Shown here: positions 1 through 10,597 of the stretch, piece after piece
How positions within the stretch are numbered: position 1 is the first letter of the stretch
Layout: the number at the start of each line of letters is the position of its first letter
Assembly (NCBI RefSeq): GCF_015706575.1
Contig: NW_024037057.1
Span: 2,809,501 to 2,873,500 of the forward strand
Source: Patiria miniata
Lineage: Eukaryota; Echinodermata; Asteroidea; Valvatida; Asterinidae
Direction of reading: 5' to 3'
DNA length: 64,000 nt
Position numbers and translations under genes: made by a program
The notes under the pieces: generated by a model
The model's input: the letters and a program-made list of their open reading frames with translations, nothing else
Databases searched by the model: none
What the model was told of the DNA's origin: nothing

Positions 1-99
1 AATAAAAAATACCCAAAAAAGAGTCTATGTTTTAGGATGAAACTAAAACAAAAGCATGGGCAGTACACGTACACATCTTTAGCATGTTTAGTATGCAGT

Positions 100-631
100 T
101 TAAAGGGAATATACAACATTTGCAAACATCAAAAAATAAAAATACCAAGTTTTTACGAAATACCCTACTAGGATGTTGGTAAATAACAGTCTGAAGCATC
201 CTGTAAAATTATGGCACCTGGTGTCAAGTCATTTTCAAGAAAATGGTACTTTTGTATACATTTCCAACGGTGGTCGGCCGACCACCGTTGGAAAAACCTA
301 ACTATTTTTCAACTACTGCTCCAAATTTACAATTTTTTCCGTCCAAATTTGGTTTGCTATTGGTTACATGTTCATGAATGGGTGCAGGCCAGCTAGGCTG
401 GTTCCCTTACCTTACAATTTTCCGACATCTATAAATTGATCCATTTTATCTTTAGTGGAGTCAGGGAACCAGACTACTTAAACAATTTTTGTTTTTCTTG
501 GTTTTTCAAGCATTTTCAAACACAAAACTTTAAACATGTCACTTAAACAATATTTGATCTATTATACTAACCCCTCAAATAGTTCATTTCTGAAAATTAA
601 AGGAAAAGCCAATGATGTACATTTCCTTTAA
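100..631 (+). repeat. Family P MITE, TTAA-flanked, copy 1
   Basis: A ~530 bp non-autonomous element that begins TTAAAGGGAATATACAACAT and ends with the degenerate inverse of that terminus. Six other copies in the window share the same ends and interior. TTAA on both sides with AGGGAA termini fits piggyBac-type TTAA target duplication; the family assignment is inference. A palindrome of about 28 bp centred on GGTCGGCCGACC lies near 267-294. In this copy both halves carry matching changes (CCAACGGTGG and CCACCGTTGG), so it remains self-complementary. No coding capacity was seen. Confidence 0.75.
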
Positions 632-1343
632 ATGAAAGAACGATTCACATCTTACTAATCTAAATTCCACAAATACAGCTGCACGTATACATGAACCACA
701 CTTGCATCACTAAGTACGGTTCAAGTTTGATGCGGTATAAGCACCATAATTTATAACCTGCTCATAAACATGTCTGCACGCTTGCAATATAGGGCATAAA
801 TTACCGGCTAGGGAATATGCAGCACACTTCAGCGGGGGGGGGCTCTGGGGCCCTTGTGCATTTATTTTTTTCATTCTCATGTTGTCTCGGGGCTATCTGA
901 TATGCACTGTGAACTGGACTTCAGGGAGACATTTCCATAATTTTTAGCCCCCACACTGACAAGTTGGAAAATCTGGCCCAGGGTTTATCAGTTCGGCGTA
1001 AAAAGTCAAGTGAAGAATACATTGGTGTGAATATCCTGGGGTGGTTAACCGCCGATTGTTAATATTTAAAAGTGTTAAAAAATTATTTTTTTTAGGGAGG
1101 GGGGGAATCCCTTTTATTTTGGTTTGTCAATATAAATGTAGCAGCCCATCCATGAATATAAACAAATTAGAAGCACTCTCTTTTTTGCAAAACTTATCTA
1201 TAGAGTCAAAAGGTAATTAAATACACAATGGTCTTTATCCCATCTCATTTAGACAGCCCAGTCCAGAGATATACCGTAGCTAAAGGGACTTGAATTCAAA
1301 GTTGGTGCATTTCAAAGAACGTAATATTTACTCAGCTTGTCAT
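632..1343. other. No gene recognised
   Basis: AT-rich sequence with a short G run near 834-842 and a T/G-rich stretch near 1085-1107. I see no splice-bounded reading frame, RNA gene or repeat shared with the rest of the window. Confidence 0.5.
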
Positions 1344-1742
1344 CTAAAGGTATAGTCCATCATTTGTAATTTCTAAGTTCGTTTGAAGCAACAAAAGTGC
1401 TCAAAATCTAAAGAAGGGTGCTGAACAACAATAACCTCATGAAGTTTCAGCTCAGCTTCAGCTCTGTATATATATTCTGAGAAAAACAGCATTCTAGGAT
1501 CTCGATTTCAAATCAAAAGTTGCTGAATCCTGTTTTGAATCGGGCCTGAATTCAGGGATTCAACCATTGTTGGAAATCGATCCAAAAATGTCACTTTTCT
1601 TGAACATGACAGCAGACCAGGTGCCATAATATCACAGGATGCTTGAGACTATTATTCACTTCCAGTCAAGTAAGGTATTTCATTATAATAATTCAGCAGT
1701 TTTGTTTTTTAATGTTTGCAAATGTTGCACAAGTACCTTTAA
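1344..1742. repeat. Chimeric element: family Q half joined to family P half
   Basis: Positions 1344 to about 1555 match the start of family Q (AAAGGTATAGTCCATCATTT, then the GCAACAAAAGTGCTC segment and the GATGAAGTTTCAGCT segment seen at 33029). From about 1560 to 1742 the sequence matches the terminal half of family P, with a decayed palindrome arm, a GGTGCCATAATATCACAGGATGC-type segment, and a TTTGCAAATGTTGCACAAG / CCTTTAA end. The product has one terminus from each family. Confidence 0.6.
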
Positions 1743-2255
1743 GGGAACGTGAGTTCAAAATCGCGGATACCTCTGACTCGGTCACGTGCTATTATTGTCC
1801 TGCCCAACACACTGAGCCACAGTCCCCTCCAGGCAAGCGGCCCCAACGAAAACACAAACCAAACCAACTCTAGTTACAGATGACTAACTTGATAATCCGG
1901 CCGGCCGGTGACTGGAAAAATGTATGTTGAGCCGGGATAATTGAGGTATTTGCCGTGCCACACAGATGCCGATTATAGAACGCAGCGTGACGTGGGACTG
2001 ACTGCCTGCCCGCGGGGGACCCTGTTGTGACGTTGAAACGCTGCAAAATGCCAGTGTGTCTTTCTTTTCTCTGTTTCATTTTCTTTTGGAAGGTACATTT
2101 CAAGAACAAGCACATCTGGACTTGTATTGAATAAGCGAAATCAAAACAAGGCCACACGTTCATTCTTATGCTGTTTCTTTTTTAAGGAGCATGGTACCTG
2201 TTTTTTCTCCTCTAGAAAAAAACAGAAATCTAATTTGAATGCAGGCAATCTAGTA
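1743..2255. other. No gene recognised
   Basis: Contains moderately GC-rich segments near 1750-2060, including GGCCGGCCGG near 1899, but no recognisable product. Open frames of 76-99 codons here are low-complexity and lack any family motif. Confidence 0.4.
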
Positions 2256-2777
2256 TTAAAGGGAATATACATCATTTGCTTTTGCTGTAATTTTCAGAAA
2301 TGGATGGAATTGGGGGATTGGAAATATATAGAAAATATAGTTACACTGACTTTTTTGAGGTTTTGGGTTCGAAAATGCTATAAAAACCAAGAAAAACAAT
2401 CATTTTCCTGTAGTCTGGTTCCCTGACTCCATTTAAGAAGAAACAGAGCAGTTTACATACATTTGGGAATTGTAAGGTCAGAGAACCAGTTTAGCTGGCT
2501 TGTACCTGTTCATAGGTGTGTAATCGATTGCAAACAAGTGCGATGACCAATGGGGGCCAGTATTTGGAAAAAAGCCAGTTTTTTCCAACGCTGGTCGGCC
2601 GACCAGCATTGGAAATTGATACAAAAATACGACTTTTCTTGAAAATGACAGTATACTAGGTGCCATGATTTTACAGGATGTTTTAGACTGTCATTCACTA
2701 ACAGTCCAGCAAGGTATTTCAAAATGATTTGGTAGTTTTATTTTTTGATGTTTGCAAATGTTGTATTTTCCCTTTAA
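2256..2777 (-). repeat. Family P MITE, inverted copy 2
   Basis: Full-length copy in the opposite orientation to copy 1, bounded by TTAA (2256-2259 and 2774-2777). The central palindrome around 2585-2612 is nearly perfect, with a single difference in the right arm (AGCATTGG). Confidence 0.75.
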
Positions 2778-2849
2778 GCATTTTGTGAGCTTTACATGCT
2801 TTTAGGAAGAAGAACGTCTTTTTTGCTTTCCGTCTTTGCCGAGGCAAAA

Positions 2850-3345
2850 GGTTTAAAGGTAGTGCAACTTGAGGTTGCAAACATTGAAAAACAAAAGTAC
2901 AAAATTATTATGAAATGCCTTATACTTGACTGTAAGTGAATAATAGTGTAGAAATGTGTGAAATCGTTGCACCTGGTATGCTGTCATTTTCAAGAAAAGT
3001 GGAATTTTGTATCATTTTCCAACGATGTTTTTCAAATATTACCCACAATCTACTGAATTTAGTTAGCCCACATTTTGTTTACATGCAGTCGCTAACATAC
3101 CCTTGAATGGGCTTAAGTCAGCTGGTCTGGTTCCCTGACCTGACAATTCCCCGATGTCAATAAATTGTCCCATTTCATCTGAAGTGGAGGGTCAGGGAAC
3201 CAGACTACAAGAACAGCATTTTCTCTTGTTTTTTTTCCAGCATCTGTGTACACAAAACTTTAAACAATTAGTAGAATGATACTTGCTATAAAATACTAAC
3301 CCCCAAATAAGTCCATTTCTGAAAATTACAGCAAAAGCTGTAACC
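2850..3345 (+). repeat. Family P MITE, degraded copy 3
   Basis: Shares the interior of family P (GCAAACATTGAAAAACAAAA, the TGGTATGCTGTCATTTTCAAG segment, and the CTGGTTCCCTGACC and GTCAGGGAACCAGACTAC segments). The ends are decayed and the palindrome is mostly lost (only CCAACGATG near 3018). Confidence 0.55.
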
Positions 3346-4122
3346 TTGAAATACAGCACATCCACCATTTGTCCACATGTACGCAGCAATTTACCATGAA
3401 AGGTAAAGCCTGAACAAATGCTCGCTGTTAGAAATTCATCTCTGCTAGAATTTCTTTCTTGTTTTGGGTCACTGTCAACTAAGGGAAGTTTTCAATCTGT
3501 TGTCAAAGTTTCCCTGCTTTTTGAGTTTTTGTAATCCATAAACTTGCTGTGTACAAAATGCAGTCCATCAAACATCCCTGAGGAGTACACATGCACAGCT
3601 TTAATGAGCTGAATTGATTCGAATAGCTTTCCAGATGTCAACTTGATTTTCTAAGAACTGTTTGGTTGGCAAAACTGGAAGCAATACTACAAATTGCCTG
3701 TTGGCCCCAATTGCTCACTTTAGTTGACTGGCCATCAATCACAACCCTCATTATTCCAGTGCCCTAGATGTTTTGACTGTGTTTGACTAGGATTGCTGTC
3801 CCCATAATAATGGTTATCCCTGTTTCAAGTTTCACAGTGACGACCATCCATATGAATTTGTCATCAGGTTGAAGGGGCACATCGTCCTGAAATCGCTAAA
3901 CATGTCATGTATTAGATTGTTTGCTTGTCCTGTTTCAAAGGTCTGGTTAAAAGGAAACTAACCTAATGTCGCCCTGTTCCTGAGAAAAGACGAGAAAACC
4001 CTGGTTGTTTACTTCAGACACGGCAGACATATTTTGGCGTACGCATACATATTTCCGGCCATAAATCTAAGTCCCCTTTATGCCCCCGCTTTTGGGTCCA
4101 TGATGTCAGATGATTCATGGTA
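3346..4122. other. No gene recognised
   Basis: Unique-looking AT-rich sequence. No supported gene, RNA or repeat was found. Confidence 0.4.
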
Positions 4123-4760
4123 CATGCCTTGTGTTCGTACACTAGCACGTTTGTTTATGGAGTAAATCAAGGATTTTCTTTTGTTCCTCTTCCCTTTTCC
4201 TTTGTTTGAACTCTTAACTTTCTCGCAACAGTTCCCATTGGTTTTGTAGACATTTTCCAACGGAGGAGTCCTCAATTCGGTTTCTGTCCTCGATTCATCA
4301 ATGATGTTGCACATTTGTGTTCTTAATTTACCCGATAAACACGCACTCACAGTCCTGTTCACACCATCGATTGTGGATGTCCTATTGTCCCTCTTTTGTT
4401 TGTACTTTAATTTTTAGGAAGACTCCCATAGGTTTTGTACACGACCCCAATCGCGGATGTATGCTGGGAATCATGGACGATATTGTTCTCTTTTGTTCTC
4501 TGGTATTTTTCGTCCACGGTTTGAATAGATGAACACACCCATGCAAACAAGTACAGACACTTTTGTTTTACTATACTCCCGAGGACGATGCTTTGTGTTT
4601 CCCTTTGGCCTTTTAATAAACGTGTGACACTCTCCAGTGGACTAAGCACAAGAACCTACCACAGAGGACGGTTTTGAAAAAAAGACCCAAGGCCCGAGGA
4701 CTGAAAGGATCTGTTGTTCTCCCTTTGTGTGTCTGTCCTCGGGGGTTATGTAGAACAAGT
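4123..4760. repeat. Family R interspersed repeat
   Basis: Two blocks, around 4140-4400 and 4551-4760, match 29180-29600 in the opposite block order. Shared strings include TTCCTCTTCCCTTTTCCTTT, GTTCCCATTGGTTTTGTA and the TATACTCCCGAGGACGATGC and CTGAAAGGATCTGTTGTTCT segments. A related copy is tandemly duplicated at 22128-22520. Family unknown and no coding capacity seen. Confidence 0.5.
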
Positions 4761-4899
4761 ACACACAGCACCAATACACAAGCATTGTTTTTTGCACGTC
4801 TCCTGAGCATCGATGCACTGGTGGAACATTATGTTTTCATTTTGTTTGTCTTTTTTGTTCTTTGCATCTTCTTTATTGGGATAGGGAAGGGGGAATTGT

Positions 4900-5400
4900 A
4901 GCCTGAGAAAGTACTTAAAGACGGTGCGTCACACTGATTCATATACCCAACGCCAGGCCGCACGCTAATGATCTATCATCAACGCTAACACGTCACGCAC
5001 ACACACAAACATCCCTCCCTAATGGCAGCCAACAGCCAAAGTACACAAAAGAAAAAGAAGACACAACACACGCAACTGAGCCAATCCCCACAGCGAATGC
5101 CGAGCCACCGTCAAAATGACAAGTCACCGAGTGTACATGTGTGTGTACACCGGCTGAAACGGATCAGCAGATACCAGCTGGCCCAGTCCGTCATCGTTCG
5201 TTCTCTCAGGCTCTCCTCTTCTCTGTTTAAGTATCATGCTCCCGGTGCCCTGAGTCTAGGGTCATCCCCGGCATTCCAGCCCCGCATTCCTGCCGTGTCA
5301 CTTGGCTGCGTGGCGGGCAGTTTGCGGGTGACTCAGTTGGTGGAGGTGCTGGTGTTGTCAAACCGGGACATCTTGCATCAGTGATGTACGGCGTACATGT
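4900..5400 (+). other. GC-richer island with a 120-codon open frame, unassigned
   Basis: Composition rises relative to the flanks, and a frame is open from 5022 to 5384. Its translation is Lys/Gln/Ser-rich at the start and matches no family I know. An AP-1-like TGACTCA lies at 5329-5335. It could be a promoter or upstream untranslated exon of the downstream gene, or chance. No splice-site pair decides this. Confidence 0.2.
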
Positions 5401-5517
5401 ACATCATGTGTGTCCGAGAAGGTCGCGGGTATGTAAAAAGGGAAATGTGTGTACATGTGCAAGACTAATTTTTTTTTTTTTAAAGAAATTTGTCTACATG
5501 AACAAATACAGTTTCTG

Positions 5518-6602
5518 GAGGAGAAAATATCATGAATACTATTTTGATTAGCATGCGGTATTTGGGTTTTTTTCATCTTGGACAGAAAATTGTAGGGAGA
5601 AGTGAATGTTTCAAATTGCAATTCCACCCATGATGGATCATCAAGTAAACTTGTTGATGTTTTGGTATTTGGTTGTTTTTAGTTATTGGTAACTTTGAAG
5701 ATTTAAACCCTAGTGACAGTTACCGTACATTGTTAAGCCTTGGGGGGGGGGGGATGAGAGTAGTTTTTTTTTTTAGGATTGGGAGGGGACAAAGAGAACA
5801 TTGTCAACCTTGAAGATTTGCATGAGGAGAAAATATCATGAATACTATTTTGATTAGCATGCGGTATTTTTATTTTTTTTCGTCTTGGACAGAATCTTGT
5901 AGGGAGAAGTGAATGTTTCAAATTGCAATTCCACCCATGATGGATCATCAAAGTAAATTTGTTAATGTTTTGGTTCTTGGTTGTTTTTCTTTAGTTGTTG
6001 GTAACTTTGAAGATTTAAACCCTAGTGACATTTACCGTACATTGTTTAGCCTTGGGGGGGGGGGGGGGGATGAGAGTGGGTTTTTTTATTAGGATTGGGA
6101 GGGGACAAAGAGAACCTTGTTTACCTTCTTTGACATGAGATTTGAAGATTTGCATGAGGAGAAAATATCATGAATACTATTTTGATTAGCATGCGGTATT
6201 TTTTTTTTTCATCTTGGACAGAATCTTGCAGGGAGAAGTGAATGTTTCAAATTGAAATTGCACCCATGATGGATCATTGAAGTAAATTTGTTGGTGTTTT
6301 GGTTCTTGGTTGTTTTGTTGTTGTTGGTAACTTTGAAGATTTAAACCCTAGTGACAGTTACTGTACATTGTTTAGCATTTGGGGGGAGGGGAGGGGGCTT
6401 TTTTAGGATTGGGTGGGGGCAAGGAGAACATTGTCAACCTTTCTTTGACACTTGCAAACATTTTTGTATTATCATCTCTGTGATTTTCTTAAGTATGTTA
6501 AATTATCCTGCCGCTACAACGGATTTTGAGGATTTTGCAATCTACTGTATCGTACATGTAAATACATTCATGACTATTTGAAGTGATTCCCACGTCTTTA
6601 GA
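5518..6602 (+). repeat. Tandem array of ~306-450 bp units, copies 1-3
   Basis: Three head-to-tail copies begin with GAGGAGAAAATATCATGAAT at 5518, 5824 and 6156. Each contains TTAGCATGCGGTATT, the TCTTGGACAGAAT segment, CCCATGATGGATCAT, AACCCTAGTGACAG and a long G run. Copy 3 is longer and continues through TTTGACACTTGCAAACATTT to about 6602. No coding content. Confidence 0.85.
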
Positions 6603-6902
6603 ATGGGGGCCGCTCGATAGTCCGAAGGTCTGATGGTCCAAAGGTTCTTAAGTCCAAAGGTTCGATAGTCCGAATGCACAAAATTTCCATAAGAGGGAGT
6701 TCGTTAGTCCGAAAATGAAATAAGGTTCGTTAATCCGAACATTTGATGCAATGGTCCGAAGGTTCATTAGTCGGAAGGTTCATTTATCCAAAGGTTCATT
6801 TATCGGAAGGTTAGATTTTAGAATTGTCGGAAACGAAAATAAGGTTCAATAGTCCGAAGGTTCATTATTCCGAATTGACAATAAGGTTCAATAGTCCAAA
6901 CA
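6603..6902 (+). repeat. Minisatellite of GGTTCGATAGTCCGAA-type units
   Basis: Roughly 14-18 degenerate units of the form AAGGTTC(A/G)(T/A)TAGTCCGAA, interrupted by short spacers, separate copies 3 and 4 of the surrounding tandem repeat. Confidence 0.8.
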
Positions 6903-7880
6903 GAGTATTTTGATTAACATGCGGTATTTTTTTTTTCCATCTTGGACAGAATCATGTAGGGAGAAGTGAATATTTCAAATTGCAATTCCACCCATGCAGG
7001 ATGGACCATCAAAGTAAATTTGTTGGTGTTTTGGTTCTTTGTTGTTTTTGTGTTTTTTTCCCGTAACTTTGAAGTGATAGTTACCGTACATTGTTTAGCC
7101 TTTGGGGGGGATGAGGGTGGGGGGGGGGGGGCTTTTTAGGATTGGGTGGGGGCAAAGAGAACATTGTCAACCTTTCTTTGACATGATATTTGAAGGTTTG
7201 CATGGTGGAAAGATACTAAGACAAGATAAGTTTGCGGTAACACCATGTGAATAAATCTCTTAAAATTGTGAGTATGTGTGGTTCCCCAAGACATCGGTTT
7301 CAACATCAGCGACATCTGGCGCCCTATCCTCAAGTCCAAGTCCGATGGGTCTTCTATACCCTAGGACAACTTAGGTTCAGTTCTCACCTATTGGTCACCT
7401 ATACCTTGCTCCTTCCCCATTTGCCCCCTCACTGTGTACTGACACGCTCCAGTGATCATCCAGCATCTCTCTGTCAACTTGCATCCTTCTCAGCTTCACT
7501 GGTTTCGAGCTTCACCAGTTTGCTTCCCTCTCACGCCTCACCGCACCCACACTTATAACATCGCATCATCGTTGGAATCCCTCATTCTCCTGACGACGGG
7601 CAGAGCATACTGTTCAAAACGTTGAGTCCCTCCGGTTCTTTTCAGAACCACACATACTCACAAAAGGGATTGATTTACATGGTGTCACCGCAAACTTATC
7701 TTGTCTTACTTTCTTTGACACTTGCAAACATTTTTGTTTTATCATCTCTGTGATTTCTTAAGTACCGGTATGTTAAATTATTATTATCATTAAGCTACAA
7801 CGGTTTTAAAGATTTAACAATCTCCTGTATCTTAAATGCATTCATGCCTATTTGAAGTGATTCCCCGTCTTTAAAATCAG
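6903..7880 (+). repeat. Tandem unit copy 4, split by an insertion
   Basis: 6903-7211 and 7708-7880 are together collinear with copy 3 (the GCATGCGGTATT segment, the G run, then TTTGACACTTGCAAAC and the CTACAACGG segment). A ~496 bp element with inverted ends sits between the two parts. Confidence 0.75.
7212..7707 (+). mobile_element. Inverted-end element (family V), possible Penelope-like remnant
   Basis: Ends are inverted copies of AAGACAAGATAAGTTTGCGG followed by the TAACACCATGT segment. Near the right end, CTGACGA (7590-7596), a stem GGGCAG/CTGTTC and CAAAAC (7615-7620) resemble the hammerhead-ribozyme core CUGANGA...GAAAC known from Penelope-like retroelements. A second copy of this end lies at 33805-33940 on the other strand. 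It was inserted into tandem unit copy 4. Family assignment is inference. Confidence 0.5.
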
Positions 7881-8660
7881 CCATTTGTGCACAAGTACAC
7901 GTATGTTGACTTTGAATGGTAAACAATCTGTGTTTAAAAAGAGCAGCGACTTCGATTAAGAGTAGGAGGAAGGAAGGCATTTTTTTTTAATGTTTACAAG
8001 AAAGTCTGGTTTTGAAAAAAGGAACAAGATTCAGTTGAAACAACCCTTGCTACATGTATGTCAGTATGTGTACCTGTACATATGTATGTTTCCTTGATCT
8101 TGCAAGGCTTTCCAATATTGGAATTCTGACATTGTTTGACACATCTTGTCACTTGTTTTTCTGTTGTTTCATCAGGGCAGTTGGAGAAGAACCAGGATTT
8201 TTTTTCTTGGGGGTGTACTTTTCTCGCTTCTTTTTTTTTGGGGGGGGGGGGGAGGCGATTATCAGGTTCTCATCCACTCTTGAAATCAGGGAAATGCTTG
8301 AAATCAATTTCCGTTTTTTTAGTCAGGGAAAGTGTCAAGATCTTGGGCCAGACCTTGTGTTGTTTATGCTCAGCCGTGCGTACAGTTGGGCCTAGATTAC
8401 ACTTGAAATCCTCCGCACTGCTCCAGGATGTCACAGGCTCTGCCTTGCATATTGACAGTGATTGCTGTAGGAATTTGCAGGATTCAGGCAGTGGTTACCC
8501 TTCCAAGGACCACATTAAAAAAATAACACAACATTTTGGAGGGTTGAGGTTGTATGCAATTTTTACATGGAGGCAGTTGGAGGATTTTGCAGGATTGCAA
8601 AAGTAGGGAGTTAGGGTTAATAAAAAGTTTCATTCTTCCTTAAAATAAGTCCGAGGGGTT
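7881..8660. other. No gene recognised
   Basis: Contains a G run near 8230-8243. Frames of 113 and 156 codons here overlap each other, run across that homopolymer and show no family motif, so I do not call them. Confidence 0.4.
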
Positions 8661-9179
8661 TTAAAGGGAACGTACAACATTTGCTTTTGCTGCAATTTTC
8701 AGAAATAAATGGATTTGGAGAATTATTATGTAAAAGCAAATATTGTTAAACTGACTTGTTTCACGTTTTGGGCTTGTGGATGATGGAAAAACTAAGAAAA
8801 CCAATCATTTTCTTGTAGTCTGGTTCCCTGACCCACTTAAGATGAAACGGAGCAATTAGTAGACTGTGGGAAATTGTAAGGTCAGAGAATCAGTCTGGCA
8901 GGCTTGTAACCTCTTCACAGGTATGTAATCGATTGCAAAGAAAATGCAGAATAACTAAATATGAAAAAGTAGGAGCATTTTTTTAAACATAAGCCAGTTT
9001 TCTCCAACGCTGGTCGGCCGACCAGCGTTGGAAAAATACAAGTTTTCTTGACAATGTCAGCACACCAGGAGCCACGATTTTACAGGATGCTTTAGATTGT
9101 CATTCCCTAACAATCGGGTAAGGTATTTCGTGAAAATTTGATCTTTTCATTTTTTTGTAATGTTGTATCTTCCCTTTAT
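8661..9179 (-). repeat. Family P MITE, inverted copy 4
   Basis: Starts TTAAAGGGAACGTACAACAT at 8661 and ends TATCTTCCCTTTATA, so the right TTAA has decayed. The central palindrome around GGTCGGCCGACC near 9003-9031 is perfect. Confidence 0.75.
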
Positions 9180-9790
9180 AAAAGCCGAGAAAGATTTCCT
9201 TTGCGCAGTTAATACTTGTGCCAAATTTACAAACAGCAATGATTCTAGAAAGTCCCCGGTAAAATCGATTGACCACAACAAAAGAAAAAAATCTCCTAGA
9301 ATACATGTCTGCTCATATTTCACCCATAACAAACTTTAAACTTCCGGACCGGGCTTGGCCTCTTTCACAAAAAAAGACATGTACAGTGCCTCTTGTTCCG
9401 GTCATCAGCCCCCTACAAAACATGCATCCTCGGCCCTTTATTGGGTTGGTTTGTCCCCACTTTGTGAGCATCATACGATACTCCTTCAAGATCAGACAGC
9501 CTATTCAGGAGACAGATCACATTTTTGATTCATGAGCTGCAGCCTGCCCGGGCCCTGGGGCAGCTTGAATTTCCCTCGCAACAGTTTCTTTTCGTTTTCA
9601 AGACGAGACAGGAGAGGTTTGATTTCGACGTCTGTTCTCATGTGTCCTGCTGCTCTCCGTGTGTGCCTGATGAGTGGGGCCGACATGAATAAAAACACGG
9701 CGCAAGTCCAAAATTAGCAGTCCTGTTTCCAAAGTGGGGGAAAGGGGGATCTTATGAAACATGCAATTTAGCAAAGGGCATTGATAATCT
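9180..9790. other. No gene recognised
   Basis: No shared repeat, RNA gene or convincing exon. Short open frames have no motif. Confidence 0.4.
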
Positions 9791-10340
9791 TTAAAGCTGC
9801 AGTCAGTTATTTGCAGCTATCCAAAAAGTAACTGACGTAATTATTGTTGGAAAAAAACATACTTGGTTGAAAGATAGTAAGGGGACTTAACTCCCTGTGA
9901 AATTAATCTTTCTGGCAAGCTGTCATTTTGAAGAAATCAACGAAAGAAGGCCTTTCCAACGGTGCGTCTTTAGATGCACCATTGGAAATTTTCGTTAGTA
10001 GTTCGTTATTTTATTAATGTGCGCAAGCATTGGCACGATGTACATGCATGCATGGTTGCTATGTAATTCGTCAGATTGTTGCGTGACATCGCATAGCTGC
10101 AATCAGCTCAGTGAGAACATGTCTCAGACGCTGATTTCAGGCCAAATTCAGAACATGATTCAGCAACTTTTGATTTGTAATCGAGATCCTAGAATGCTGT
10201 TTTTCTCGAAACATACAGCTGAAGCTGAAACTTCATCGGGTTACATGTAATTGGTCAGCACCCTTCTTTAGATTTTGAGCATGTTTGTTGCTTCAAACGA
10301 ACAAAGTGCACAAATTACAAATGATGGACTGTACCTTTAA
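9791..10340 (-). repeat. Family Q MITE, TTAA-flanked, copy 1
   Basis: Bounded by TTAA at 9791-9794 and 10337-10340, with inverted ends (AAAGCTGCAGTCAGTTATTT and ATGATGGACTGTACCTTTAA). A short central hairpin is present (CCAACGGTGC / GCACCATTGG near 9957-9987). It shares its interior with 27926-28480 and 33029-33645. It looks like a non-autonomous element using the same TTAA target as family P. Confidence 0.7.
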
Positions 10341-10597
10341 CAAAATTCAGACAGAGTTTTTATTCGTGAATCATGATACTTTATTTCCTCTTTGAAAATT
10401 ATACATTTATATTTCTACTTCTTAACTTTCTGTTCGGGCATAAACCTATGGTATGCCCACCATAGGTTCATGAGAACCAAGGTCCCTAAAAAGTAGAAAA
10501 CTTGTCATGTAAGGAACACCTTGCTTCTGCCAATTGAATTGATTAAAATTGTTTGGGTTTGGTTAAAATGTACATGAAAAACACCAGCGCAGATATA
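10341..10597. other. No gene recognised
   Basis: Contains a short inverted repeat (ACCTATGGTATGCCCACCATAGGT near 10446, in two arms) but nothing else identifiable. Confidence 0.35.

Noticed and set aside
5022-5384. 120 codon frame as a gene
   Set aside because: No motif, low-complexity start and no support from splice sites; retained only as an unassigned GC-richer region.
8054-8606. Overlapping 113 and 156 codon frames
   Set aside because: Both cross a G homopolymer, use low-complexity Phe/Gly stretches and match no family.
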